DNA of 64,000 nucleotides from Colwellia sp. 12G3 (GCF_002836775.1 NZ_PJAQ01000012.1:62001-126000), one strand, 5' to 3'; counted from the stretch's first letter, positions 38,351-48,035 are shown. The notes: generated by a model not told the origin, from the letters alone. Made by a program: numbers and translations.

Positions 38351-41179
38351 TTATCTAGATAACAACCAATCACCAATATCTTGTAAAGACTTGGGCTTAC
38401 ACAACCAAAATCCTTGCAGTTCATCACACTTAAGCTCTTTCATAAGTTGATACGTTTCAGTATCTTCGACACCTTCAGTGACAACCTTATATCCTAGGCC
38501 ATGCGCCATATCAATTGATGCTTTAACGATAATACGTGAACTTTCACTGTTAGTTATATCTAAAATCAAAGAACGATCAAGCTTAATTTCTGAAGCAGGA
38601 AGTTGCTTCAGATAAGATAATGAAGAATAGCCAGCACCAAAATCATCAATAGAAATTTTTAAGCCAAGTGACGTCAATTGATTCAACGCTATCAATCCAG
38701 CTTCAGGCTCATCCATCGCGGCTGTTTCTGTCAATTCAAGAAAGATTTTCGAAGGATCAACTTGGTATTTTTCAAAGATTACTTCAATTTGATCTTTTAG
38801 CCGATTACTTAATAAGTCTTTCGCTGAAATGTTGATAGACATATTACCTGAATAACCAATGCTTCGGAGCCATACGAGATCTTTTGCTGCACGCTCAATG
38901 ACCCATAAGGTCAGCTTTTTGATAACACCGGTTTGTTCTGCCAAAGGCACAAAGTCAGCAGGTGAAACAAATCCTTGTTTGGGATGGTGCCAACGAATCA
39001 AGGCTTCTAAACCGACTATGGTATTGTCCTTTAAATTTAGTTTCGGCTGATAATGCAATGTTGGTTCATCATTCTTGAGCGCCTCTCTTAAATCAGACAT
39101 AAGAGTTAACCGACTTTCATTATAAATATCTAACGCATTATCATAATAACGAATGTGATCGGTCGATTTATGCGAACTTTCCATAGCCACTAGCGCATTA
39201 CGAATTAATTGCGCAGCATCAAGACCATGCTCAGGATAAAGCGCACCACCAATTAAGGGCTCAAGCTCTATGGAAAGCAAATCCATTTCAATAGGTAATG
39301 AAAGTTTTTTGGTAAAACTATGGTACTGTTCTCGGTTTTTCGCAAAGATACTTTGCCTTATTAATACCCCAAAAGTATCGCCAGTTAACTGAAATATAGC
39401 ATCCGTAGCTCCTTGTGATCTTTGTGTTGTAATCACTCCAGGCATACGGCTGAGAGACAGATTAAGACGTTCTGAAATCGTACGGAAAATACGCTCTACA
39501 CTTGAAATACCTAATGTTCTAGTGATCTCATTTATACGCGTGACTCTTGCAACAAAAATAACAAAATGCTGATCCTTGTGCTTGCTGAATATTTTGTTGG
39601 CAAGTAATTCAAAACGGTTTCGGTTGGCCAAATTGGTAATGGGATCGCGCATCATCGCTTCTGATAACTGGCTCTGAATTGCGAGTCGCTGCTGCTCTTT
39701 TTGTATGTTTGCAGCTTGGGCAATAATTTTTTCTTCTCTTTCTCGATACAATCGGTCAGCCAAAGCTAATGTTAAGATTAATGCCTCTAAACCTGATCCT
39801 AATTGCATCGCATATTCGGTAAAAAAATTGTTCTGTAGAATACCTGATGATCGCCCTGCAGTTGCTGCGAAACCTACAGTCAAAGGTATCCAAGCGATGG
39901 TAAAAAATACCCCCGCTCGCCTTTTAGCCCACCACGAGATAGGACCAGCAAAAAACAATACAATAAATAACACCAATGCAGAAATGGCCGATATGCGAAC
40001 TGCAGTGTTGTAATCTAATACGACGGCAGCAACCATATTAAAGTATTCGAAATAGATCATGCCACGAATAGCCATATCCAACACACGACTATGTTGCTTG
40101 GTTTGTAAGAATTCGCGCGCAAATAGTAAGGAGAATAATGCAAGGAAAGGCATTGAAGAGAGTAATAGTTGGCTATTAAGTGCAGGCGAGTCAGGGAAAA
40201 ATAATTGCTGCCCATAACCTCTAAAGGTAAAGAAAAATAGAATGTAACCGGTCGTTGCTAATGAATAGTACAGATAAAGTTTTTCACGTAAGGTAAAAAA
40301 TATAGCCAAGTTAATCAGAATGATGACGGAAAGGGCGCCGTAGTAGAAGAAATGGAATTTTTGTTCTTTAGCCGCAAATTCGAAAAAATCATTCTCTTGC
40401 CATATTCTGACTGGCAGGATCATAGAGCCTTTGGTCTGTACTCGAGCATATAGATCTACGCTTTCACCTGCTTGCAATTGCAAACGAAATAACATGTTAG
40501 GGTGTTCAATATCGCGAGGATAAAAAGGCTTGCTGTCACCAATATCTAAGGACCGCACTGATCCATTCTGCTTGATTGCATAAAAGGTGACATCATCTAG
40601 CAGTGGATATGCTATTTCAAAGACAATATTTGTCGTCTTCATTTCCGCATTATTAATGTTTAAACGTAACCATAACTGTGAGTGACTAAATCCAAGAGAT
40701 ACGTTGCCTTCTTCAGTTTTTGTCCAGTGCACGTTAGGCAATTTGATTATGCTTTCAAAGCTATGCCCTTTATTTGCATCTTCAAAATATTCAAACTTGA
40801 TATTAGCGTCGGAGAATATGGTTTTATTGAGAGAATTAACTGGCAGGCTAGCACTTGAAGCACTAGCGTACAATAAAGTAAAAATAGCTAGGAGCCAAGT
40901 CAGTACACTTAACTTAATACAGGTAAGTTGAGGTTTATACCCGTTATCATTCAAGATACAGGTTTCAGAGTGCTTGAGAAATTTCAATTCAAGGCGCTGT
41001 GATGAAATAATGGTTATTCCCTTATAAATGACAGTAACGATGGAGTGATGTTGCTCAAGTGCTTCTTTGATGGGTAACAGGTTATACACGAAGCTATCTT
41101 TATCCTTAATACAACAAACATAACACAATAGTGCCAACATGACATAAGTGTATCTAGTATAATGAGTATAGGAAGGCAC
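38351..41179 (-). CDS. 7TM-sensor cyclic-di-GMP phosphodiesterase with degenerate GGDEF
   Basis: Up to 942 residues. A periplasmic 7TMR-DISMED2-type domain (about 115-250) follows a signal-like helix (about 88-108), then seven membrane helices (about 265-465), a coiled coil, a GGDEF domain (about 500-665) whose active site is TGDTF instead of GGDEF, and a C-terminal EAL domain (about 685-935). The EAL residues look complete: EALIRW, NISAKDL, ELTET, IDDFGAGYSS, KLDRS, EGVED, ELQGF. Likely net c-di-GMP hydrolysis controlled by a periplasmic ligand. The first ~85 residues do not look like family sequence; the real start is probably further in, perhaps a TTG near 40987 or 40954. Confidence 0.85.
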   Translation of the reverse strand: MPSYTHYTRYTYVMLALLCYVCCIKDKDSFVYNLLPIKEALEQHHSIVTVIYKGITIISSQRLELKFLKHSETCILNDNGYKPQLTCIKLSVLTWLLAIFTLLYASASSASLPVNSLNKTIFSDANIKFEYFEDANKGHSFESIIKLPNVHWTKTEEGNVSLGFSHSQLWLRLNINNAEMKTTNIVFEIAYPLLDDVTFYAIKQNGSVRSLDIGDSKPFYPRDIEHPNMLFRLQLQAGESVDLYARVQTKGSMILPVRIWQENDFFEFAAKEQKFHFFYYGALSVIILINLAIFFTLREKLYLYYSLATTGYILFFFTFRGYGQQLFFPDSPALNSQLLLSSMPFLALFSLLFAREFLQTKQHSRVLDMAIRGMIYFEYFNMVAAVVLDYNTAVRISAISALVLFIVLFFAGPISWWAKRRAGVFFTIAWIPLTVGFAATAGRSSGILQNNFFTEYAMQLGSGLEALILTLALADRLYREREEKIIAQAANIQKEQQRLAIQSQLSEAMMRDPITNLANRNRFELLANKIFSKHKDQHFVIFVARVTRINEITRTLGISSVERIFRTISERLNLSLSRMPGVITTQRSQGATDAIFQLTGDTFGVLIRQSIFAKNREQYHSFTKKLSLPIEMDLLSIELEPLIGGALYPEHGLDAAQLIRNALVAMESSHKSTDHIRYYDNALDIYNESRLTLMSDLREALKNDEPTLHYQPKLNLKDNTIVGLEALIRWHHPKQGFVSPADFVPLAEQTGVIKKLTLWVIERAAKDLVWLRSIGYSGNMSINISAKDLLSNRLKDQIEVIFEKYQVDPSKIFLELTETAAMDEPEAGLIALNQLTSLGLKISIDDFGAGYSSLSYLKQLPASEIKLDRSLILDITNSESSRIIVKASIDMAHGLGYKVVTEGVEDTETYQLMKELKCDELQGFWLCKPKSLQDIGDWLLSR

Positions 41180-41321
41180 GCTATCACTGATCTATACAAG
41201 AGTTCTAGATTGAGAAAATACTGATACTGATTACTATAGGTTAATTGTTGGAAATGATTAAAAATTATGGAATAACGTAACCTTTAAGACTCAAGGTCAC
41301 AAACTGCGTTTACCTTAAATT

Positions 41322-41407
41322 ATTGAGCGTATGAAAAATAACTGATAAGTGTTGGTGAGAGAAAAGTGACCAAGAAAGATAAGTAATCTATCTTGGTGTA
41401 TTTGTCA
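41322..41407 (+). pseudogene. yjbR 3'-end remnant 3 with hairpin
   Basis: ATTGAGCGTATG matches the IERM codons of YjbR. After frame damage, GTGACCAAGAAAGAT matches the MTKK region and ends with codons like SILVYL. ACCAAGAAAGAT (41369-41380) pairs with ATCTATCTTGGT (41386-41397) with one mismatch. It may terminate the alpha/beta hydrolase gene, whose stop lies at 41423 on the other strand. Confidence 0.65.
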
Positions 41408-41422
41408 TTTACTAAACAATAT

Positions 41423-42979
41423 TTATTGTTTTTGTGGGGAAAATTCTGGCAATTTGATAGTAATTGATTGTGTCGTTATTTCTCTATCACTTAAGAATAA
41501 TTTAATCACTTCCGTTACTTCTGGCGAAACCATGAAAAGGTTATGCCCCGCATTAATAACGCTAACTTGCGTTAAATTCGATAAGCCTCGAGTCGCCGAT
41601 TTTTGCGAGTCTATATAAGTTCTTCCATCTAATGTCCCGGTCAATAAAAGTGTAGGTATGTCGCTAACAGGGTCCTCACGAAAACTATCACCTAAATCTA
41701 GTCCTTTAACTGCTTTATTTAGTTGTGGCATAGGGAAGTTGAGTGCCAAGCCTAATAATGAAGTTTCTGCTTGTTGGTTCACTAATGCTAATCTTTCCTC
41801 GGTAATACCGGAGGCAATATCCATAGCAAACGACATTGCATTAAATGAAATGGGTTTATTATCAAAATAACCCCGCTTTAGTATTTCTACAAGGGCTGTA
41901 TCTACACCTAGATCTAAGGTTTTATATAGCATCAATAAATGTTTTACGCCCCGTTGTGGATCGGCAATCATTGAAGAGGCAATAATTTGTAAATGCATTT
42001 TTTGAAACAGTATATTAAGCAAAGAGCCATCTTTTTGAGGAATGCTTACTGTCATTGGCGTTTTATCTAGTTTGTTATGTACGCTGTGCATGAGTTTTAC
42101 AATGTCTGGATAAGCCTTAGCCGCATTTTCTTGGGTGTTGATGGCTTGTTGTAATCGAGTAAAATAGGCATCTGTTTCTGCAGGTAGCTTTACTGTTTGA
42201 TTTAGCCCTTCAGCACTAGCAATAACTACTTTATCAATCTTTCCCTTTAACGCTTTCATTGCTGAAAAAGCAAGATGGCTGCCGTAAGATATACCCCACA
42301 AGGTTACTTTTTTCGCTTGTAGATGCTTTCTTAAATCATCTATATCTAAAGCGCTTTGTGTTGTTGTATAACCTAAAATATCAACACCTTCGCTTTGCCA
42401 AAACTTGACACATTCATTGGCTGATTTTTGGTATAACTGGGTTAGCAGAGTATTAGTCAACTTGGATGTTAACGGTAAAGTGTTTGATGAAATACACTGA
42501 GGTATTGTTTTAGAAGATCCCGCACCTCTTTGATCTAGCGCGATGACATCACCAAACTCTCTTAATGCCATAAATAATGGAAAACGAAAGTTTGGGTATT
42601 TAGCCGTATCTATGCCTGATCCGCCAGGGCCACCCGATAAATAAATTATTGGTGAGCCATTTTTATTACCCGTTGCAGGAAAACGAACATACTTAACGGT
42701 GATTAATCGGCTATTAGCGCTATTTCTATTTTCGGGTACTTCAATATAGCCTTCAAAGGCATCTGTAGTTTTGTTATCCATCGTTTTAAATATAATCGCT
42801 TGCTCATTAGGGTATATTTTCTGCGGTTTTTTTCCTCCTATAGCTTGGCTTGATATTATTAGCGTAAGTATTAACAATGAAGTTTGTATTGTGGTATTTA
42901 ATTTATGACTTAGCATGTGAACTACACTCATTCTTGTTGGTAAATAATTGAGTTGATTAAAACGTATAGAAGATAACAA
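41423..42979 (-). CDS. Exported alpha/beta hydrolase, S33/tripeptidyl-peptidase-like
   Basis: Up to 518 residues. Signal segment SLLILTLIISSQAIG, oxyanion-type GGPGGSG (116-122), DQRGAGSS, nucleophile Ser231 in WGISYGS, and a C-terminal TAP-like part with Asp (TGTLDGRT) and His (NAGHNLF). The family includes proline iminopeptidase-like and tripeptidyl aminopeptidases; the substrate is not clear. The start may be ATG 42931 or 42916, which place the signal peptide closer to the N-terminus. It is divergent from the LytTR gene. Confidence 0.84.
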   Translation of the reverse strand: MLSSIRFNQLNYLPTRMSVVHMLSHKLNTTIQTSLLILTLIISSQAIGGKKPQKIYPNEQAIIFKTMDNKTTDAFEGYIEVPENRNSANSRLITVKYVRFPATGNKNGSPIIYLSGGPGGSGIDTAKYPNFRFPLFMALREFGDVIALDQRGAGSSKTIPQCISSNTLPLTSKLTNTLLTQLYQKSANECVKFWQSEGVDILGYTTTQSALDIDDLRKHLQAKKVTLWGISYGSHLAFSAMKALKGKIDKVVIASAEGLNQTVKLPAETDAYFTRLQQAINTQENAAKAYPDIVKLMHSVHNKLDKTPMTVSIPQKDGSLLNILFQKMHLQIIASSMIADPQRGVKHLLMLYKTLDLGVDTALVEILKRGYFDNKPISFNAMSFAMDIASGITEERLALVNQQAETSLLGLALNFPMPQLNKAVKGLDLGDSFREDPVSDIPTLLLTGTLDGRTYIDSQKSATRGLSNLTQVSVINAGHNLFMVSPEVTEVIKLFLSDREITTQSITIKLPEFSPQKQ

Positions 42980-43068
42980 CGCATGTGTTATTCTTTTAAA
43001 GCTACTGATTTTATGGATGAAAATGACAAGCGGTATGAAAAAATCGATGAACGGTAATAGAGAATAGT

Positions 43069-44604
43069 ATGAATATAAACGGATACATAGCTTGTGTACT
43101 TTTGATGTTGAGTTGTTTTATTCACTCATCGGCTTTTGCTCAAGCGCTGATCGCAATGGCCGATGAATCTCTTATTGTTTGTCCAGCTAAAGCCGATCAA
43201 AAAGGGCCGCCTGAATTTACAGAGCCTGAATGTCAGCAACGCCATTTGTATAATGTCGATCCACAAAATATTGAAATTTGGATGAAGGGAAATTTACTTG
43301 TTACGGACGCTTATTTGAAAAGGCAGCAACCGTCAGCCTTGTTTGTCTTTGCTAAAATGTCGAGCGAGGTTTATTTAAATGGTGAGAGGTTAGGGAACAA
43401 TGGTACGCCTAGCTTTTTTAAGGAGGAAGAGTTTTCAGGAAATATGGATACTCGATTCTATATCCCGCCAAGCATCATTAAACAGGGAGTCAATGAGGTT
43501 ATTATTCATGCGTCAAGCCATCATGGCTTTCTGACCCTTGCCACACCAATCCATTTCATCGGTATTTCAGAATATGGACAAACGAGTGAATTCTTTAAGC
43601 GGGATTTACTGATATTACTTAGTTTATTGGGTGCAATGTTACTGGGTTGTACTTATTTAATAACCTTAGTTTTTAGTGCTGAAGATAAAGAAAATCCGAT
43701 TCTTATTTTATTAATGTTAGCTGCAGCTAGTGGGCAATTATTTACAGAAATTAGCCGAGTTCTTTTTAACTATAGTTACCCAATGCATGATATTCGTTTA
43801 ATCGCTATCGTCTTTTTATCATTAGTTTTTGGCTTAAGTTTTTTATTATTCACTATTAAAAAGTTTGCTCGTTCTCGCAAAAAACTTTGGTTAACACTAG
43901 CCGTGCCACTCACCTTATTCTTATCCTTAATGATCACTGGCTTTGATGGGAAGTCAGCGATAGCTATATTGGTTCCTGCATTGTTTAGTGTGGTTATAAG
44001 TGGCCTTAGTTGCCGGAAAAAAGCCTCACAAGAATCGATCTCCTATTTTATTGCCTACAGTTTATTTTGCGTAACTATCGTGTTTACTTTTGGCCAATTT
44101 AATTCTATGTATTTTTATTATATCGTTACGGGCATGATGGCATTTTTTGTTATTAAAATAGTGAATAAATCTGTCCAAGAGAAAAAACTAAGAAAAGAAG
44201 AAGATAAGCAATTGGTCAAATTACAATTAAAGGTTGATCAACTAGCACAACAAAAATCACCGACAAAACTGCAACTCACCAGCGCGGGTAAAATTGAATT
44301 AATACCAGTTAATGACATCGCTTACTGCAAAGCCGCAGGCGATTATGTTGAGATTTTCCTCACTAATCAAAGCCAATCATTATTTAGCGGCACATTAAAA
44401 AGCATTGAGGAATTACTTCCGTCAACATTCTTGAAAGTACATCGTTCTTACATCGTAAATTTAGAGGAAGTACTCTCTATTTCGTCATCTAAAAAAGGCG
44501 CACTGAGTAGTGGTATACTGGTGTTAAAAATGGGAGATGACATACCTGTGAGTCGCCGGATATTACCCCATGTACGTGGTGTGATTAAAGGAAAAGTGCT
44601 TTAG
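43069..44604 (+). CDS. Membrane-bound LytTR transcriptional regulator
   Basis: 511 residues. Signal peptide (to about 25), a periplasmic sensor region with four Cys (about 26-175), about seven membrane helices (between 183 and 380), a short coiled coil, and a C-terminal LytTR DNA-binding domain (about 405-508; AYCKAAGDYVEIFL, FLKVHRSYIVNLEEV, IPVSRR). A one-protein sensor-regulator that could act on nearby promoters, including the divergent hydrolase 90 bp away. Signal unknown. Confidence 0.84.
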   Translation: MNINGYIACVLLMLSCFIHSSAFAQALIAMADESLIVCPAKADQKGPPEFTEPECQQRHLYNVDPQNIEIWMKGNLLVTDAYLKRQQPSALFVFAKMSSEVYLNGERLGNNGTPSFFKEEEFSGNMDTRFYIPPSIIKQGVNEVIIHASSHHGFLTLATPIHFIGISEYGQTSEFFKRDLLILLSLLGAMLLGCTYLITLVFSAEDKENPILILLMLAAASGQLFTEISRVLFNYSYPMHDIRLIAIVFLSLVFGLSFLLFTIKKFARSRKKLWLTLAVPLTLFLSLMITGFDGKSAIAILVPALFSVVISGLSCRKKASQESISYFIAYSLFCVTIVFTFGQFNSMYFYYIVTGMMAFFVIKIVNKSVQEKKLRKEEDKQLVKLQLKVDQLAQQKSPTKLQLTSAGKIELIPVNDIAYCKAAGDYVEIFLTNQSQSLFSGTLKSIEELLPSTFLKVHRSYIVNLEEVLSISSSKKGALSSGILVLKMGDDIPVSRRILPHVRGVIKGKVL

Positions 44605-44638
44605 TTTAAAATACATGTAGCTTGTTATTAGCAAAGTT

Positions 44639-44725
44639 ATTGAGCGGATGATAGATACCTCATAACCTTAGTGAAGAGTAAAATGACCAAGAAAGATACA
44701 GTATCTTTCTTGGTACATATGTCGT
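44639..44725 (+). pseudogene. yjbR 3'-end remnant 4
   Basis: ATTGAGCGGATGATAGAT encodes IERMID as in the intact YjbR protein and is then disrupted. The AAAATGACCAAGAAAGAT segment and a following VSFLVHM-like reading match the end of the gene. It lies between the convergent LytTR and speA genes. Confidence 0.72.
44686..44714. terminator. Perfect hairpin between the LytTR gene and speA
   Basis: ACCAAGAAAGATA (44686-44698) and TATCTTTCTTGGT (44702-44714) pair perfectly over 13 bp with loop CAG. T runs on either side are short, but the position between two convergent genes favours a bidirectional terminator. The left arm derives from the yjbR MTKK codons. Confidence 0.7.
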
Positions 44726-44731
44726 TCTTAT

Positions 44732-46663
44732 TTATTGTTTTAAATAGGTGTAGCCATTCAAACAAGCTTCGTAAAAATCAATCAAGTTTACCCCTTCCCT
44801 CGGTTTTATTTTTCCGCGTGCTATTTGTGCATCAATTTCTTTTTTTATCATTTGCGCCATGATTGCTGGCGTATATTGCATGGTAGATAATACATTATCG
44901 ACCGATGAACCGTTGACGACTTCTTCAATATAAAAGTCTTTCGGATCATCGTCGTAGCTGACAATATGTACTTCATTTAAACGACCAAATAAGTTATGCA
45001 TATCCCCCATTACGTCTTGATAAGCGCCGGTTAAAAATATACCAATAAAGTAATCTTCCTCTTCTTTAAGTGTATGCATAGGAATATTATTTGCCACGCT
45101 GTCTTGACCTATGAATTTATCTATTTTTCCGTCACTATCACAGGTTATATCTACCAAACTACAGAGTTTAGTTGGTTTTTCGTTTAAACGAGAAATAGGC
45201 ACTACGGGCAGTATTTGGTCGATTGCCCAAGAATCTGCGGCCGATTGGAAAACAGAAAAGTTAGCTAAATACTGTGATGACAACATCTCAGAAATATCAT
45301 TGAGTTCTTCTGGGATAAACTCATGTAAATGCATCTGTTGTTCAATGGTATTGAGAATGCGCCAGTATAGTGTTTCGACCTTGGCTAACTCGTCTAAACT
45401 CAATATTCCGAGTTTAAATGCTTGCATGGCCTGCGACTTTAATTGTGTAACATCGTTATAGATTTCTTGATGACTATTATTTTTTTCGGCCTCAATAAGA
45501 CCTTTTTCTAAGTCACGAATGTTGGTGACTATAATGTGTTCGCCCGTTGCTTTACCTGTTGAGTATTGCGTACCACTGGGGTGGATTTCTCCAATAATAT
45601 TAGTGATAACACAAGAGTGATGAGCCGTCATCGCACGGCCACTCTCACTGACTAAGTGGGGGTGAGGAACAGATTCTAAGTCACAATTTTGCTTAAAACC
45701 GTAAACTATATCCGACACATATTCAGCGAGGTTATAGTTACACGATGAATCGTTGGTAGATTGAGAACCATCGTAATCAATCGCTAAACCACCACCCACA
45801 TCAACGTATTCGAGCGGCACACCTAATTTGATTAATTTACTGTAAACTAACGATGCTTCTTGAACGGCTTCTTTAATGGCACGAATATCGGTTAATTGGC
45901 TGCCAATATGAAAATGTAGAAGTTTAACACAGTCGCTTAAGCCAGCATCTTCTAAATAAGCCACCGCATTAAGAATTTCGGCAATGCTTAAACCAAATTT
46001 AGCGCGTTCACCACTTGAATGTTCCCATTTGCCACGACCTTTCACCATCATTTTTACACGTAGACCAATAATGGGTTTTATATCCAGTGTTTTGGCAAGC
46101 TCAACGAGTTTTATCAGTTCACTAAATTTCTCGATAACAATAATAATATTTCGGTCAATCTTTAAACCTAATAAAGCTAGGCGTAAATATTCTTCATCTT
46201 TATAACCATTTAAAATAGTTAATGAGTTCTTGTTAGTGTTATAAGCTAGTGCGGCAATGAGTTCAGGTTTTGAACCGGCTTCTAAACCGTAATTATAACG
46301 GCTACCCGCTTCAACGATTTCTTCAATAACCTCGCGCATTTGGTTTACTTTTACCGGAAAAACACCAAAGTATTGCCCTTCATAATTGGCTTCTTCTATG
46401 GTATTACGGAATGTTTTGTTCAATAGCTCAACTTGAGACCGTAAAATATCATGGAAGCGAATTACGGCAGGAAACTGTATACCCTCGCTTTGCATTTCCT
46501 TGACGACTTCTTTTAAATTGATCTTTAAGTTGGGTTGGTCATAACGTGGAATCACATGAATGTCGCCGTTTTCACCAATGTCAAAATAGCCATTGCCCCA
46601 GCGCTTTACTTGATAGATGTTTTCAGCGTCTTCAATTGACCACTGTGTTAAAGAAGTTTTCAA
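44732..46663 (-). CDS. speA: Biosynthetic arginine decarboxylase SpeA
   Basis: PLP enzyme converting arginine to agmatine. 643 residues with the start chosen. PLP lysine 105 in FPVKVNQ, GLEAGSKPEL, HFHIGSQL, DVGGGLAIDYDG, SESGRAMTAHH, and the catalytic-Cys region DITCDSDG. The frame is open to 46750, but that would overlap speB by 77 bases with unrelated residues. TTG 46663 has AGAG eight bases upstream and gives MKTSLTQWSIEDA, which matches the Shewanella-type N-terminus. It follows speB by ten bases. Confidence 0.93.
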   Translation of the reverse strand: MKTSLTQWSIEDAENIYQVKRWGNGYFDIGENGDIHVIPRYDQPNLKINLKEVVKEMQSEGIQFPAVIRFHDILRSQVELLNKTFRNTIEEANYEGQYFGVFPVKVNQMREVIEEIVEAGSRYNYGLEAGSKPELIAALAYNTNKNSLTILNGYKDEEYLRLALLGLKIDRNIIIVIEKFSELIKLVELAKTLDIKPIIGLRVKMMVKGRGKWEHSSGERAKFGLSIAEILNAVAYLEDAGLSDCVKLLHFHIGSQLTDIRAIKEAVQEASLVYSKLIKLGVPLEYVDVGGGLAIDYDGSQSTNDSSCNYNLAEYVSDIVYGFKQNCDLESVPHPHLVSESGRAMTAHHSCVITNIIGEIHPSGTQYSTGKATGEHIIVTNIRDLEKGLIEAEKNNSHQEIYNDVTQLKSQAMQAFKLGILSLDELAKVETLYWRILNTIEQQMHLHEFIPEELNDISEMLSSQYLANFSVFQSAADSWAIDQILPVVPISRLNEKPTKLCSLVDITCDSDGKIDKFIGQDSVANNIPMHTLKEEEDYFIGIFLTGAYQDVMGDMHNLFGRLNEVHIVSYDDDPKDFYIEEVVNGSSVDNVLSTMQYTPAIMAQMIKKEIDAQIARGKIKPREGVNLIDFYEACLNGYTYLKQ

Positions 46664-46673
46664 GGTGGAATCT

Positions 46674-47630
46674 CTACTTATGGTGTAAACAAATAATGAG
46701 TTCGCGTACAACTTTGGCGGCGAAAACATCACTATTGCCCGTTGTGTCAATCTCTGGTGAAAGCTCTACGACATCACACCCGACAAAGTTTTTATTTTTT
46801 AGTATTTTGCAAAGGCTAACAAAAGAATGAAAATCTTCACCACCAGGTTCTGGGGTGCCTGTTCCAGGGAAAAAGCTAGGGTCGAAGTAATCAAGATCTA
46901 ACGTTAAATAAATAGGACGCTGATCGTCAATTTCGGCCACGGTTCTTAAAAATTCATCACGACTATTCTTTAAGGTTTTATTAGCACGCATCCATTGATA
47001 TTCATCTTTAGTACCTGAGCGTATACCATACTGAATCAGTTGATGTTGTTCGGTGAAATGGTCGGTCACGCGTTTGATAATAGAGGCATGAGAATGATGA
47101 AAGCCTAAGTAGCCATCACGTAAATCAGCATGGGCGTCTAAGTGTAATAAAACCAGATCATCATAAGCCTTTAAATAAGTGGTAATGGGCGCATATGAAA
47201 TGGAGTGTTCACCACCTAAGGTTAACGTTTTTATATGGTGATTAACCAATAGTTCAGGGCTAAATTGTGCAAAGTAATCATCCGTTGCCGTTTGCCATTG
47301 TTGTTCAATATCTTTGTGTTCATTACTGGTCGGCGTGATTTTAGTGGATAGATTACCTAAATCGTAAAAGCAAATATCATCAATATCTTCATCTAAATAG
47401 GGCGAGTATGATTCTATGCCGTCAGATACTGCACGTAATGCATTAGGCCCTGCTTTTGTACCTTTTCTAAAACAGGCGGTACCGTCAAATTCAAAACCTA
47501 ATAGATAAATGGCATTTTCGTACAGACAGTCTGCAGTTTTCGCACAATCATAAATTGTTTCTGGTTGAGTAAAATTGACACTGAGTTCACAAACTTTATG
47601 TGGAAAGTTCGTCATGTTGATCGTATTCAT
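46674..47630 (-). CDS. speB: Agmatinase SpeB
   Basis: Manganese ureohydrolase turning agmatine into putrescine and urea. 318 residues. Metal-binding motifs GGEHSISY, HLDAHADLRD and TLDLDYFDPSFFPGTGTPEPGG are all intact. It is transcribed ahead of speA in a two-gene operon and divergent from the AdoMet decarboxylase/speE pair. Confidence 0.92.
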   Translation of the reverse strand: MNTINMTNFPHKVCELSVNFTQPETIYDCAKTADCLYENAIYLLGFEFDGTACFRKGTKAGPNALRAVSDGIESYSPYLDEDIDDICFYDLGNLSTKITPTSNEHKDIEQQWQTATDDYFAQFSPELLVNHHIKTLTLGGEHSISYAPITTYLKAYDDLVLLHLDAHADLRDGYLGFHHSHASIIKRVTDHFTEQHQLIQYGIRSGTKDEYQWMRANKTLKNSRDEFLRTVAEIDDQRPIYLTLDLDYFDPSFFPGTGTPEPGGEDFHSFVSLCKILKNKNFVGCDVVELSPEIDTTGNSDVFAAKVVRELIICLHHK

Positions 47631-48035
47631 CGCTAATAACTACGTTAAGTGTGGGTAAAATTAAATATCGCATTATGCTGAAAAACGCAATAAAGTATAG
47701 CTTTTTATTTCAAAAAAAAATTATCAATAAATTGATTAAATTTATATTGAAATCTACACTTTTTTTTGTAAAATAGCGCAAATTTTGTGTGTGCTCTATT
47801 TACAGTACACAGCCTCATACCAATTCCATTAAGTTTGTGATCTTGTTGTGCGTAGAAAAAATAATTCAAGGGTAGGCGCTTGATTGACCAATAGCTTGCT
47901 ATTGGGATTGAAAGCAACGCAGACTTGGAATATTTTAGCCCGTATAAGAGGGCAATAATTTAACGAAATTGGTATTCTATTTTCGACTTTATTTTTAGTC
48001 ATAATTTGTTGAAATAGCAACATGATATTTTAGGA
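47631..48035. other. Gene-free divergent region between speB and the AdoMet decarboxylase gene
   Basis: About 400 bases with no gene. The middle is the family 2 element; the remainder is AT-rich and must hold promoters for both polyamine operons. TAGGA at 48031-48035 is the ribosome site of the decarboxylase gene. Confidence 0.6.
47817..47975. repeat. Family 2 extragenic element, copy 2
   Basis: ATACCAATT (47817-47825) and AATTGGTAT (47967-47975) bound 159 bp. The left part aligns with the inverted copy at 27734-27895 (ATACCAATT.CATTAA, then CGTAG-AAAAA). An internal CCAATAGCTTGCTATTGG-type hairpin is present. Non-coding. Confidence 0.75.

Noticed and set aside
36101-44725. Repeats interpreted as integron attC sites
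   Set aside because: The repeated segments translate into the YjbR C-terminus, lack attC core sites, and no integrase gene is present.
46664-46750. 29-codon N-terminal extension of speA
   Set aside because: It overlaps the end of speB and reads as unrelated sequence; TTG 46663 has a ribosome site and a family-like N-terminus.
47705-48023. Two small open frames upstream of speB
   Set aside because: They lie across the family 2 element and AT-rich leader and have no family features.
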